From the NCBI GenBank assembly GCA_031769625.1, contig JAUIMM010001030.1:1557001-1621000 (forward strand): a stretch of DNA of 64,000 nucleotides. The letters are read 5' to 3'. Below the pieces are notes generated by a model. The model did not search any database, was not told the DNA's origin, and worked only from the letters and a program-made list of their open reading frames with translations. The DNA is from Taudactylus pleione. Lineage: Eukaryota > Chordata > Amphibia > Anura > Myobatrachidae. The translations under genes were made by a program, and so were the position numbers. Positions within the stretch are counted from its first letter, which is position 1; every line of letters starts with the position of its first letter. Below, piece after piece: positions 55,702 to 64,000 of this stretch.

Positions 55702-56821
55702 CAGGACTGGATTAATGGGGGGGTAACAGGAGTGGTCATCCATGGGCCTCCACACGTATAGGGCCCCCACACCCATTGGGGTTAAAGTGGGCTGGAGGAG
55801 ACGGAACCAGTTCGCCTCCTCTGGCCCACCTCAGCCTGGCGCCGCAGGGAGGTTCCATTTGCCAGATGCCCAATGAGATTTTGTAATCAACGGGTGCCCA
55901 GCTCTCTCTCCGCAGCAGCAGTCGGAGCTTACTCGTGAGCTCTGGCTCCCGCAGTGCACTATGGGAGAGACGTCATGACATCTCTCCCATAGTGCAGAGG
56001 AGCAGCCGAGTGGACCGGACAGCAGCGGACGCGGGAGCAAGGCTTAAGGTAAGTGTTATTTTTTATGTTTTATGTGCAAGTGGCATTACTATTGGGGGCA
56101 CTACTACTGGGGGTACTACTCAGGGGGCATTACTATTGGGGGCTCTACTGCTTGGGGGCAGGGCATTACTACAGAGGGAGCATTACTGTTGGGGGCACTA
56201 CTACAGGGGGTATTACTACTGGGGCATTACTATTGGGGGCACTATCACAGGGAACATTACCACAGGGGACACTACCACTGGGGGCATTACTACTGGGGGC
56301 ACTACTACTGGGGGGTATTACTATTGGGGGCACTACTACAGGGAGCATTACTATTGGGGGCACTGCTACAGGGGCATTACTACTTGGGGCATACTGTATA
56401 TACAGGGGGCATTTCTACTGGGACATTACTATTGGGGACACTACCACAGGGGGCATTACTACTGGTGGCATGACTACAGGGAGCACCACTAATTGGGGTA
56501 TTGCATAGGGGGCACTGCATAAGGGGCACCACTCCTGGGGGCACTACTGCTGGATGCACTGCATAAAGGGCACCACTACTATGGGATCTGCATATGAGGC
56601 ACTACCACTGTGGGCACTGACACTACTGGGGGCACTGCATAAGGGCACCACTACTGTGGGCTCTGCATAAGGTCCCCATTGCGCATACACCCATTTCATC
56701 CACATTTAATAAGGGCCCCCACATGCCCCCCCACAAGGGCCCCCCCATTTCATCCACATTTAATAAGGGCGCCCACATTGTTTGTTGCCCAGGGGCCCCC
56801 ACAGACCTTAATCCGGCCCTG
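55702..56821. mobile_element. hAT-type element with perfect 8-bp duplication and large minisatellite
   Basis: CAGGACTGGATTAATGGGGG pairs with the complement of TTAATCCGGCCCTG. Identical AGGCTAAA flanks lie at 55694-55701 and 56822-56829. About half its length is a minisatellite. A GAGATGTCATGACATCTC-like palindrome lies near 55970. Confidence 0.93.
56083..56660. repeat. Minisatellite GGGGGCATTACTACT inside a hAT
   Basis: About 35 units of 12-20 bp: GGGGGCAYTACTACT with TGGG or CAGG variation. The multiple Gly/Tyr/Thr-rich frames seen in all phases are produced by the array. Confidence 0.93.
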
Positions 56822-56995
56822 AGGCTAAACATGTATTATCTGAAAATATTTGTTAAAGCTATTTAAAAGTTTGATAAATACAACTTCAGTGTAGTGTCAG
56901 ACTGAACAAATGAATGCAAGTGCTCTTCCAGCTAGAAAACCGCTAGTGGTTGTAGCACCAGTTGCTCCCTAGATGGTATCTGGATTAAAGGCTAA

Positions 56996-57533
56996 CAGTG
57001 TCTTGATAGACACTCAATTGGTCAACATCAGATGGTGTACAAGCAAAAGGTTGACAGGTACTATAAATCGACTTTGGTCGACAGTGCAAAAGGTCGACAT
57101 AGGTAAATGGTCGATTGGGCAACTGGTCGACACAAAAATGGTTGACATGTTTCTTCATGTTTATTTTTATATTTTTAAGGTTAGGGGTTAGGGTGAGGAT
57201 TAGGAACTTTCTGGAGAGTTAGGCTATGGAAGGGGACGATAGGGTTAGGAACTAAAGGGAGGGCTATCATTTGGCTAGGGTTAGGTTTAGGCACTTGGGT
57301 TAGGGTTAGGCACTAGGAGGAGGGTTACGGTGAACATTAGACTTAAACTACAAAAGAAAATGTGTCGACCATGTGTGTCCAATATTTTGCCCCGTCAAAC
57401 TTTTGTACCCATCGGCCATATGCACTCTTGACCATATGTGTCAACCATTTGTACCTGTCGACCTTTTGTCACTGTCAACCTATTGTCTATCTACCATCTG
57501 CTGTTGATCAATTAAGTGTCTATCTAGACACTG
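56996..57533. mobile_element. Palindromic element rich in GTCGAC with a TTAGGG-like core
   Basis: CAGTGTCTTGATAGACACT pairs with the complement of AGTGTCTATCTAGACACTG. Long inner arms contain GGTCGACA and TGTCGACC words (GTCGAC occurs five times). Between the arms (about 57178-57345) lie GGTTAGGGTTAGGCACT-type repeats. No coding frame. Confidence 0.88.
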
Positions 57534-57691
57534 TCAATCTTCTATACCACACCATCCCCAGACACATTTAAATTAATTGTGATCTCTCATCTCCATTGAA
57601 GTAGTGATCATTCTCAAAAAACCTTGTACTGTATGCTGTTGTTTTGTGATGCTGACTGGCAGCAGTAAGAGAAGAAACTTACAGTCCAGGA

Positions 57692-57855
57692 AGGAAATGT
57701 AATAGCCTGTCATAGCCAGTGACTTGCAGGAATCGGCGAGATTCCAGCGCGTCTGCCAACCTGGTTTTACCTTTTAAATGATTGCCACTTTAAAACATTG
57801 GCCAGACTCACCTTAATTTCACCAATAACTGCAAGTCACAGGCTATTACATTTCC
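57692..57855. mobile_element. Small palindromic MITE, GGAAATGTAATAGCCTGT termini
   Basis: GGAAATGTAATAGCCTGTCA and GTGACTTGCAGG pair with CTGCAAGTCACAGGCTATTA and CATTTCC. The interior carries TTTAAATGATTGCCACTTTA. A half copy is at 3790-3930. Confidence 0.88.
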
Positions 57856-58051
57856 CCACAGATCTTTAATGTGCATGCAAAGCTGGGTCACACATGCACA
57901 CTGCGCTGGAAGTTCAGACTTGCAAATTCTGTAAAAATGAAAAAAAAAATACATAAATTAGTAAATATTCATAGAAAAAATGCTTTATTTTATAATGCAG
58001 CATTGTCTTTCTTATCGCCCACTATTGCCATCTTGACATTTTCCCAACACA

Positions 58052-58599
58052 GGGCCTGATTCACTACCGATCACAACTGCGATTAGGCACGCAATCGGAC
58101 GATTGTTCTGCCCAACACATGCGAATGCATCGCAGTGTGTGTGCGCGTGTGCAAACCGGCCACTGAGAACGGGACTGCAGTGCCTACACAGACCCATCGC
58201 AGAGGGATTGACAGGAAGTACCGTTTGTGGGAGGTGACGGGAGGGTTTTCGGCAAAACGCAGATGTGCCTGTGCTTTCAAACACCGTTACAGGGGCGCGC
58301 ATAAATTATCCACTGCGATGCCTTATGCAGCTTGAGTACTCATAGCGTATGACGAGGTTAGCAATTTCTGAGTAAGGTCTGACCTTGTGCAAGTGTGCGT
58401 GAGGCTCCGATTGTACTCGATGTTACCGATGGTTTTCACAGTCTTGCTAAGGATTACGGATGTGTGTATGGTAAAGTGGGCATCCTTATGTAGTGCTGCA
58501 ACGGCATGGCGATCGCAATGGATTGGCATACTATCGCAGTGAGACTGCTTGCGTACTCGCTATTGCAATCGCAGTTGCGATCTGTAGTGAATCATGCCC
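58052..58599. mobile_element. MITE, GGGCCTGATTCACTACC family, full copy
   Basis: GGGCCTGATTCACTACCGAT and CACAACTGCGATT pair with AATCGCAGTTGCGATCTGTA and GTGAATCATGCCC. ACA flanks both sides. It is the best reference for this family in the window. Confidence 0.9.
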
Positions 58600-59519
58600 A
58601 CAGTGCTATGTTTAAACACAACATTACAATCTTTAATTGTATGCTTTCATGGTTCAAGCCAAAGATGGCTCACAATGAATGGGAAACAGTGAATTTTGTA
58701 TGGTAGTAGGACATTCTGTAGGAGAATGTCAGACATAAATTCGGAGCAGAACATAATGTGGCTCATGTAGCATGAAAGCAATTGTAAACAAAGATGGAAA
58801 TCTACAACAGAATTGCTGAAGCAGATGATATTTCACATTTGAAATGGCCAAGTTCAATCTTTAAGCCTTCATTCACCTGAAAGAAGCATTGTGCAATGAC
58901 CTAACATGACATGACCTAAAGTTGTGCAACATACCTTTAAATACGTAATTAAATGAGGCTCTGTAAAGATAAATATTTCAATATTATTTCACGTGTAAAC
59001 AGGAGATCACCATTTGGGATTAGATGTTAATCCTAAAGGCCCTATTTATCACAATCTGCATCTCAGATGCAGATTGGGTGTGATAAAATTGTCAGGATTC
59101 GCAATGCAATATGTGCAATATGTGAATACATTGCAAGGATGTATTAAATATTGCATGCATGCACAGAGCTTGCAAGAAAGCTCTGTCTCTGCAAATCCTC
59201 TCCGCCCACTTTTCAGGGTATTGGGCCAGTGGTGGCTCCCCCCTCTTCCCCTCTCCCCCATGCCCCCCACCCACCAAAGCTTACATTTACTTATTTCAGA
59301 TAATCGGTAACCCGGTGAGCTCCTCGGTGATCCGTTCATCTGATCGCTGTGCCCTGGTCATCTGATGCAGTAAACTGAGGATGCAGCACAGCATCTCAGC
59401 AATCATGTGGTTTGTATCAGCAAAGTATTGCACAGGGTAGGACTCTGGGGGGAATGGGATTGAAATGCCAGTGGCTGTTTAGTGGCAGAGGCAGATAAGT
59501 ATGCTAACCTCCCCTGTCC
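58600..59519. other. No gene; one hairpin
   Basis: Noncoding. TTTATCACAATCTGCATCT and AGATGCAGATTGGGTGTGAT form a hairpin at 59045-59087, probably a MITE end; the rest shows nothing recognisable. Confidence 0.5.
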
Positions 59520-59960
59520 CCCCTTCCCTAACCCTCCGTTAGTGGTGCCTAACCCTAATCTCCCCCCTAGTGCCTAACCCGAACCTCCCTCCGGGGCTGC
59601 CTAACCTTAACCCCCCCTTACCGCTGCCTGAACCTAACCCTCCCGGGGGGCCTAACCCTAACCTCTCCCTGGGGGTGCCTAACGCTAACCAGTCCCCCTA
59701 TGGGTGCCTAACCCTACCCCCCCCAAAAAAACCTAATGCTAACCCCAATAACAGCCCTAAACCTAACCCTCCCCTCCTGTGGCTAACAGGGCGGGCCGGA
59801 CTTATCTCGTTCGGTCCCGCATCGTCCTGGATTCTGGCATCGGGATTATGATAGGCGTAGATATTTCGATGCCTATCATCAATCCCTAGCTGGCATTCTG
59901 CTGTCGGCATTGTGACCGGCGGCCTTGCAGCTGCCGGTCACATAACTACATCCTCTCTGG
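59520..59960. mobile_element. Element with CCCTAA-like array, related to 11045-11603
   Basis: The array (59525-59770) uses GCCTAACCCTAA with C-rich or GGGG spacers. It is followed by TATGATAGGCGTAGATATTTC-type and ACCGGCGG words that parallel the right side of the 11045-11603 element (GACAGGCGTCAGCATTTCG). Boundaries are approximate. Confidence 0.65.
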
Positions 59961-60599
59961 GGTGTACGGCTGTGTTGCACAGCAGAATGGTGATGGTGGC
60001 GGATAGCCCATATGTGGTGCAGCTTAACCAGGACCTTGGTTTATTTAACAAGTAGCATAGAGACACACGGATACAACAGGTATATTCGCTATATGGTGCA
60101 GCCTGCAGCGCTAGGGTATTGCTGGGTATTGTAGTGCGCCATGCGGTAAGATGACATACACCCTGGTGGTTAGTGGTGTTATAACCCTTATTTAAGCTGT
60201 GGTTGTACAGGGTACTTGCGGAGATTGATGTGCCCTGTATGGCTCTCTGTGTGTGGGAGTCTTAGGCAGGGCAGTAGAGAGCCTGCCCAGGCCCAGGCAA
60301 TGATAGGGGGCGTAGCCTAATGTAAGGAGATGTGGCCACGCCCCCTCCGCACTCAGCAGCAGCAGTCTCTCTCTACTCACTGCAGCCAAACGCTGCTGAC
60401 ACTGACAGGAGAGGGGGAGCGGTAGATCCAGGTCCCTGCTGGGCCCCTTCAGCAAGCCCGGGCTCTGGTAAACAGTACCCACTCCCCCTCCCTCTCAGTG
60501 CCCCTGGTCTTAGGGGACACTTCCATATAGTTGGAATGCAGGAGAGGAAAGAAGCGCCAACACGACACATGCAGTAGCACATATCAGAGTTCAGGCCTC
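59961..60599. other. No gene recognised
   Basis: GC-richer noncoding sequence. CCAGGCCCAGGCAATGATAG near 60286 resembles a hAT end also seen near 49139, without a proven partner. Confidence 0.4.
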
Positions 60600-63220
60600 C
60601 TGATGAGTTTCTGATTTCACTAATGCTCCTTTCCCTCTCTCAGATCACAATCTTATCACCTGCACACTTTCCTCCATTACATCAACCTCAATGTCAGTGA
60701 AATCAACCAAACCTACTAAACCCGCAGAAATATTAATGTGATTAACTTTCAACAACTATCTACCTCTCTACAACAACAACTCTCACCAATTTCTGCACTC
60801 ACTTCTCCTGAGAATGCTGCATCACAGCTAAACCAGATTTTAGTAAAAGCCCTCGATGAAGTAGCTCCAGCTACCCATCACACTCCGCGTAGACTCAGAC
60901 GTCAACCGTGGCATTCTAACTTAACAAGGCATCTACAAAAACTCTCACGTAAAGTAGAACGTCAGTGGCGAAAGTCTCGCACTCCAAGTGACTTCCTCAC
61001 ATATAAGTCTATCTACAACTCTTATCGTACTGCTATGGACACTGCCAAGCAAATATATTTCCAATCTCTAATCTCTGCTCAAGCCTCTAACCCCAAGCGA
61101 CTTTTTAATACATTTAAACTGCTTCTTACCCCTCCCTCACCCAAGCCACCTGCTACTATCTGTGCACAAGATCTTGCTTCCTATTTCAAGGACAAGATTG
61201 ATAATATCCGAAATGAAATGTTATTCTCTTCCTCAGCTAGTGACCTACTCAATTCCCTACCTGAACCCTCTGGCACATTCTCTTCATTTGACCCCACAAA
61301 TGAAGATGAAGTATCTACACTCTTCTCATCCTCCTACTCTATTACCTCTCCTCTAGATCCTATACCCTCACAAATTAGTAAAACTCTGTCTCCTGTGCTC
61401 ATCCCAACCCTAACTAAAATCTGTAATCTCTCTCTTTCTACTGGCATCTTTCCATCACTGTTCAAGCATGCAGTGATTACTCCCATTCTGAAAAAACAAA
61501 ATTCTGACCCTAACACTCTCTCTAATAACCATCCTATCTCCCAGCTCCCATGCCCCTCCAAGCTACTGGAGAGACTTGTCTACACCCGCCTCACACACTT
61601 TCTTAACACCCACAACTTATTGGACCCACTTCAGTCTGGCTTCCGTTCCCAGCACTCCACAGAGACAGCACTGACTATGGTAGTAATTGATTTGGTCACT
61701 GCCAAGGCTAAAGGCCATTACTCACTTCTAATTCTTCTAGATCTCTCTGCTGCTTTTGACACTGTTGACCACTCTCTTCTCGTACAAACATTACAATCCC
61801 TAGGTCTTAAGGACACAGCCCTTTCTTTGTTCTCTTCCTACCTATCTGATCGCTCTTTTTCTGTTCGTTTTTCTGATTCTGCCTCCTCTTCGCTACCTCT
61901 ATCAGTTGGAGTACCGCAAGGCTCTGTCTTAGGTCCTTTGCTATTCTCAATCTATACCACCTCTCTTGGCAAACTAATCCGCTCTTTTGGATTTCAGTAC
62001 CATCTGTATGTGGATGATACTCAAATCTACCTATCCTCTCCAGATTTATCACCATCTGTATTGGTCCGTGTCACTGAATGTATTTCTGCCATTTCATCTT
62101 GGATGTCGTCTCGCTACCTGAAACTTAATATTTCTAAAACAGAATTAATTATATTTCCACCGGCCAATAACAGTTACCAATCTGATCTCTTTATCACTGT
62201 TGATAACTCAACAATCCACCCCACCCCACAAGCTCGCTGCCTTGGTGTCATCCTTGATTCTGAATTGTCCTTTGTTCCCCACATTCAATCTGTCTCAAAA
62301 TCATGTTACATACATCTAAAAAACATATACAAAATTCGACCATATCTCACACAAGACACTGCAAAAACTCTAATCCATGCACTCATTATTTCCCGCATTG
62401 ACTATTGCAATAGTCTCCTTACTGGTCTTCCCAAAAACAGGCTATCGCCATTACAATCCATTATGAATGCAGCTGCGAGGCTTATCTTCCTTGCCAAACG
62501 TTCATCATCTGCTGCCCCGCTCTGTCAGTCCCTCCATTGGTTGCCAGTTTTCTACCGTATTCAATACAAAATACTGTTACTTACACATAAGGCCATTAAC
62601 CGAATTACACCAACATACATCTCTTCACTCATCTCAAAATATCTCCCAACCCGACCTCTCCGCTCAGCACAAGAACTGCGTCTCTCATCCCCACGCATTA
62701 CTTGCTCCCATTTACGGTTACAGGACTTTCTTCAGGCTGCACCCACTCTATGGAATGCCTTACCACACACAATAAGACTTACCTCTACTCTTCAATCCTT
62801 CAAGCGTTCCCTGAAAACTCACCTCTTCAGACAAGCTTATCAGATTCCAGAACCGACCACATAACCTTCATAGCTTCCATGTCTTATCACATCCCCTCTC
62901 ACAGTCCATACATAACCTCACATATTGTCTTTCTTTCACATACTCCTGACATTTTGCCGACATTCCTATGTGACTGGATCATGCAGCCCACCAAGAAACT
63001 CTGCATTCTGGCCAGACCAAATTGCAATATATATAGCACCTATCCTTGTGTATCAATGCCTGTTTCCCTATAGATTGTAAGCTTGCAAGCAGGGCCCTCT
63101 TACCTCTATGTCTGTCTGTTATTACCCTGTTTTGTTCTATCAATGTTTCCAATTGTAAAGCGCAACGGAATATGCTGCGCTATATAAGAAACTGTTAATT
63201 AATAAATAAAATAAATAAAT
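60600..63220 (+). mobile_element. 5'-truncated L2-type LINE
   Basis: It starts within the endonuclease (VSDFTNAPFPLSDHNLITC, reading 60607 onward), continues with the reverse transcriptase and ends with a 3'UTR. That 3'UTR has ATTGTAAGCTTGCAAGCAGG, TGTAAAGCGCAACGGAATAT and GCGCTATATAAG before an AATAAATA-repeat tail. This is the usual L2/CR1-group 3' end; no target duplication is expected or seen. Confidence 0.93.
60738..62864 (+). CDS. L2-type reverse transcriptase, intact C-terminal ORF
   Basis: A 708-codon uninterrupted frame for the reverse transcriptase part of an L2 (CR1-group) ORF2. The Met shown is GTG inside the gene, not a natural start. In frame upstream it reads RRNINVINF, and a one-base loss in the C run near 60722 shifts it out of the SDHNLIT endonuclease frame. 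The reverse transcriptase shows [13 protein letters not shown] (catalytic Asp near residue 341), [15 protein letters not shown] and the catalytic YVDD at 424-427, where the family usually has YADD. HLKLN..KTE is represented by [16 protein letters not shown]. The C-terminus has [13 protein letters not shown] [34 protein letters not shown] and [20 protein letters not shown], all standard for L2. Without the endonuclease the copy is inactive by itself. Confidence 0.93.
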   Translation: MINFQQLSTSLQQQLSPISALTSPENAASQLNQILVKALDEVAPATHHTPRRLRRQPWHSNLTRHLQKLSRKVERQWRKSRTPSDFLTYKSIYNSYRTAMDTAKQIYFQSLISAQASNPKRLFNTFKLLLTPPSPKPPATICAQDLASYFKDKIDNIRNEMLFSSSASDLLNSLPEPSGTFSSFDPTNEDEVSTLFSSSYSITSPLDPIPSQISKTLSPVLIPTLTKICNLSLSTGIFPSLFKHAVITPILKKQNSDPNTLSNNHPISQLPCPSKLLERLVYTRLTHFLNTHNLLDPLQSGFRSQHSTETALTMVVIDLVTAKAKGHYSLLILLDLSAAFDTVDHSLLVQTLQSLGLKDTALSLFSSYLSDRSFSVRFSDSASSSLPLSVGVPQGSVLGPLLFSIYTTSLGKLIRSFGFQYHLYVDDTQIYLSSPDLSPSVLVRVTECISAISSWMSSRYLKLNISKTELIIFPPANNSYQSDLFITVDNSTIHPTPQARCLGVILDSELSFVPHIQSVSKSCYIHLKNIYKIRPYLTQDTAKTLIHALIISRIDYCNSLLTGLPKNRLSPLQSIMNAAARLIFLAKRSSSAAPLCQSLHWLPVFYRIQYKILLLTHKAINRITPTYISSLISKYLPTRPLRSAQELRLSSPRITCSHLRLQDFLQAAPTLWNALPHTIRLTSTLQSFKRSLKTHLFRQAYQIPEPTT

Positions 63221-63560
63221 GAGCCACGGCGGGTCCTAGCGGCCACCGGCTCATGTTTCCTTGCAGTGATTGGATAGAGGCAGCGCTGAACACTATTCAT
63301 TCAACAGTTTGCAGTCATGCTTCAATGTGTAAAGTGCATGAAAATTATATTTTAAGATGGCAAATAAGTAATTTCCATTTGAACTATTGTTTCTGATATC
63401 TTTCCCACTGCCCGTGCCACTTCTTTAATTTTGCATCTTATTCATTTGTGTTGTCTTGGCATTCAGTACTACAGGAGAGTATGAATTTTATATCAATTTG
63501 TAACTGTTAATTAACAAACATAAACAAGACACTGTGTAATGTAAATAGTAATATAAATGT
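63221..63560. other. Spacer after the L2 tail
   Basis: Noncoding; nothing recognised. Confidence 0.45.
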
Positions 63561-64000
63561 AGTGGGTGTGGGATCCCAGCAGCTGCCTTGCGCCGGACAT
63601 GAGACCTGGATCCCAGGAGATGCAGTCTTCGTTTGACCCGGAAGCTGAGATCGGCGGCAGGCTGGGATCCAGATGGACCCCAGGCAATGATGCAACAGGA
63701 TCTGGGGTGGCCAGCAGACTTGGGTGGATTTGGGGGGATCCAGCCTCCTTCGGCCTGCCCAGCAGGAAACTGCGAGCACAAGGACAGCGGCGGTGGCTCC
63801 TTGCCACTGCTGCCCCACGTGGGTAATGGTGGCGGGCCTGCATCCACAGGGATTCAGGACAAGTCAATCCCCAAGCAGTGCTCCAGGTCATGGTGGCAGC
63901 CCCAAGCCAATCATGGCTCGCGCCTCAGCAGGCTATCCAAGATGGCCACGACAAGCCAATCACGGTGAGCTGCCCTGCCCCTTGTACTGGCTTATAACAG
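63561..64000. promoter_or_regulatory. GC-rich, promoter-like block at the window edge
   Basis: A sharp shift to GC-rich sequence. Three AGCCAATCA words occur near 63904 and 63954 (AAGCCAATCATGG, AAGCCAATCACGG) and a GGCTTATAACAG lies at the very end, a CCAAT then TATA-like arrangement. This could be the U3 part of an LTR or a host promoter running out of the window. Overlapping frames on both strands have no domains. Confidence 0.3.

Noticed and set aside
55935..56508. Three overlapping plus-strand frames of 130-185 codons rich in Gly, Thr and Tyr
   Set aside because: All phases are open because the sequence is a stop-poor minisatellite inside a hAT element; there is no domain and no composition like a real protein.
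63488..63968. Five overlapping frames up to 126 codons near the window end
   Set aside because: GC-rich sequence with few stops; frames on both strands, no domains, no splice or start context that favours one.

Overview
This window reads as nuclear DNA of a vertebrate with a large, repeat-rich genome, most likely a frog. The reasons are AT-rich spacers, an L1-type LINE and an L2-type LINE, Tc1/mariner, Penelope-like and Helitron remnants, many hAT non-autonomous elements, and many long palindromic MITEs. I have an impression, from memory only, that several MITE families resemble repeats of Australian ground frogs (Pseudophryne); I cannot verify that. I see no convincing host exon, tRNA, rRNA, CRISPR array or bacterial-type operon. 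Every coding stretch I can name is a transposable element.

Layout. 1-785: 3' half of a decayed Tc1/mariner element. 1120-3640: an old tandem duplication whose two units each took a different hAT insertion. 4064-11009: a TA-flanked MITE blown apart by a solo LTR (4217-4814) and by a full-length L1-type LINE on the minus strand (4965-10870; ORF1 and ORF2 readable, broken by one frameshift and two stop codons). 11045-11603: an element with an exact 8-bp target duplication that carries a telomere-like CCCTAA array. 13092-14064: three palindromic MITEs. 16642-17561: a MITE followed by a short Helitron. 19006-21629: two more copies of the TA-flanked MITE, two hATs and a palindrome. 23900-26516: a four-armed inverted repeat, a Helitron tail with a helicase remnant and an unassigned open frame, then a hAT inside a hAT. 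28201-30712: a palindromic element split by a hAT that itself holds another palindromic element. 32648-34559: more MITEs, one nested. 35625-39285: an apparent LINE 3' end invaded by a Penelope-like element (36146-38272) and a MITE. 39662-43330: a large hAT-like element full of tandem arrays. 43681-48325: MITEs, a hAT and a deleted L1 scrap. 50757-51605: a minisatellite. 52011-58599: alternating hATs and MITEs, one carrying a TTAGGG-like core. 59520-59960: a second CCCTAA-bearing element. 60600-63220: a 5'-truncated L2 LINE with a 708-codon open reverse transcriptase frame. The last 400 bp are GC-rich and promoter-like.

How it fits together. The window is a record of successive insertions rather than a set of cooperating genes. 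The autonomous classes present (L1, L2, Penelope, Tc1, Helitron) are all damaged here. The hAT and 3-bp-duplicating MITE families have no transposase in the window and must have been mobilised from elsewhere. Nesting gives a relative order of events at several places.
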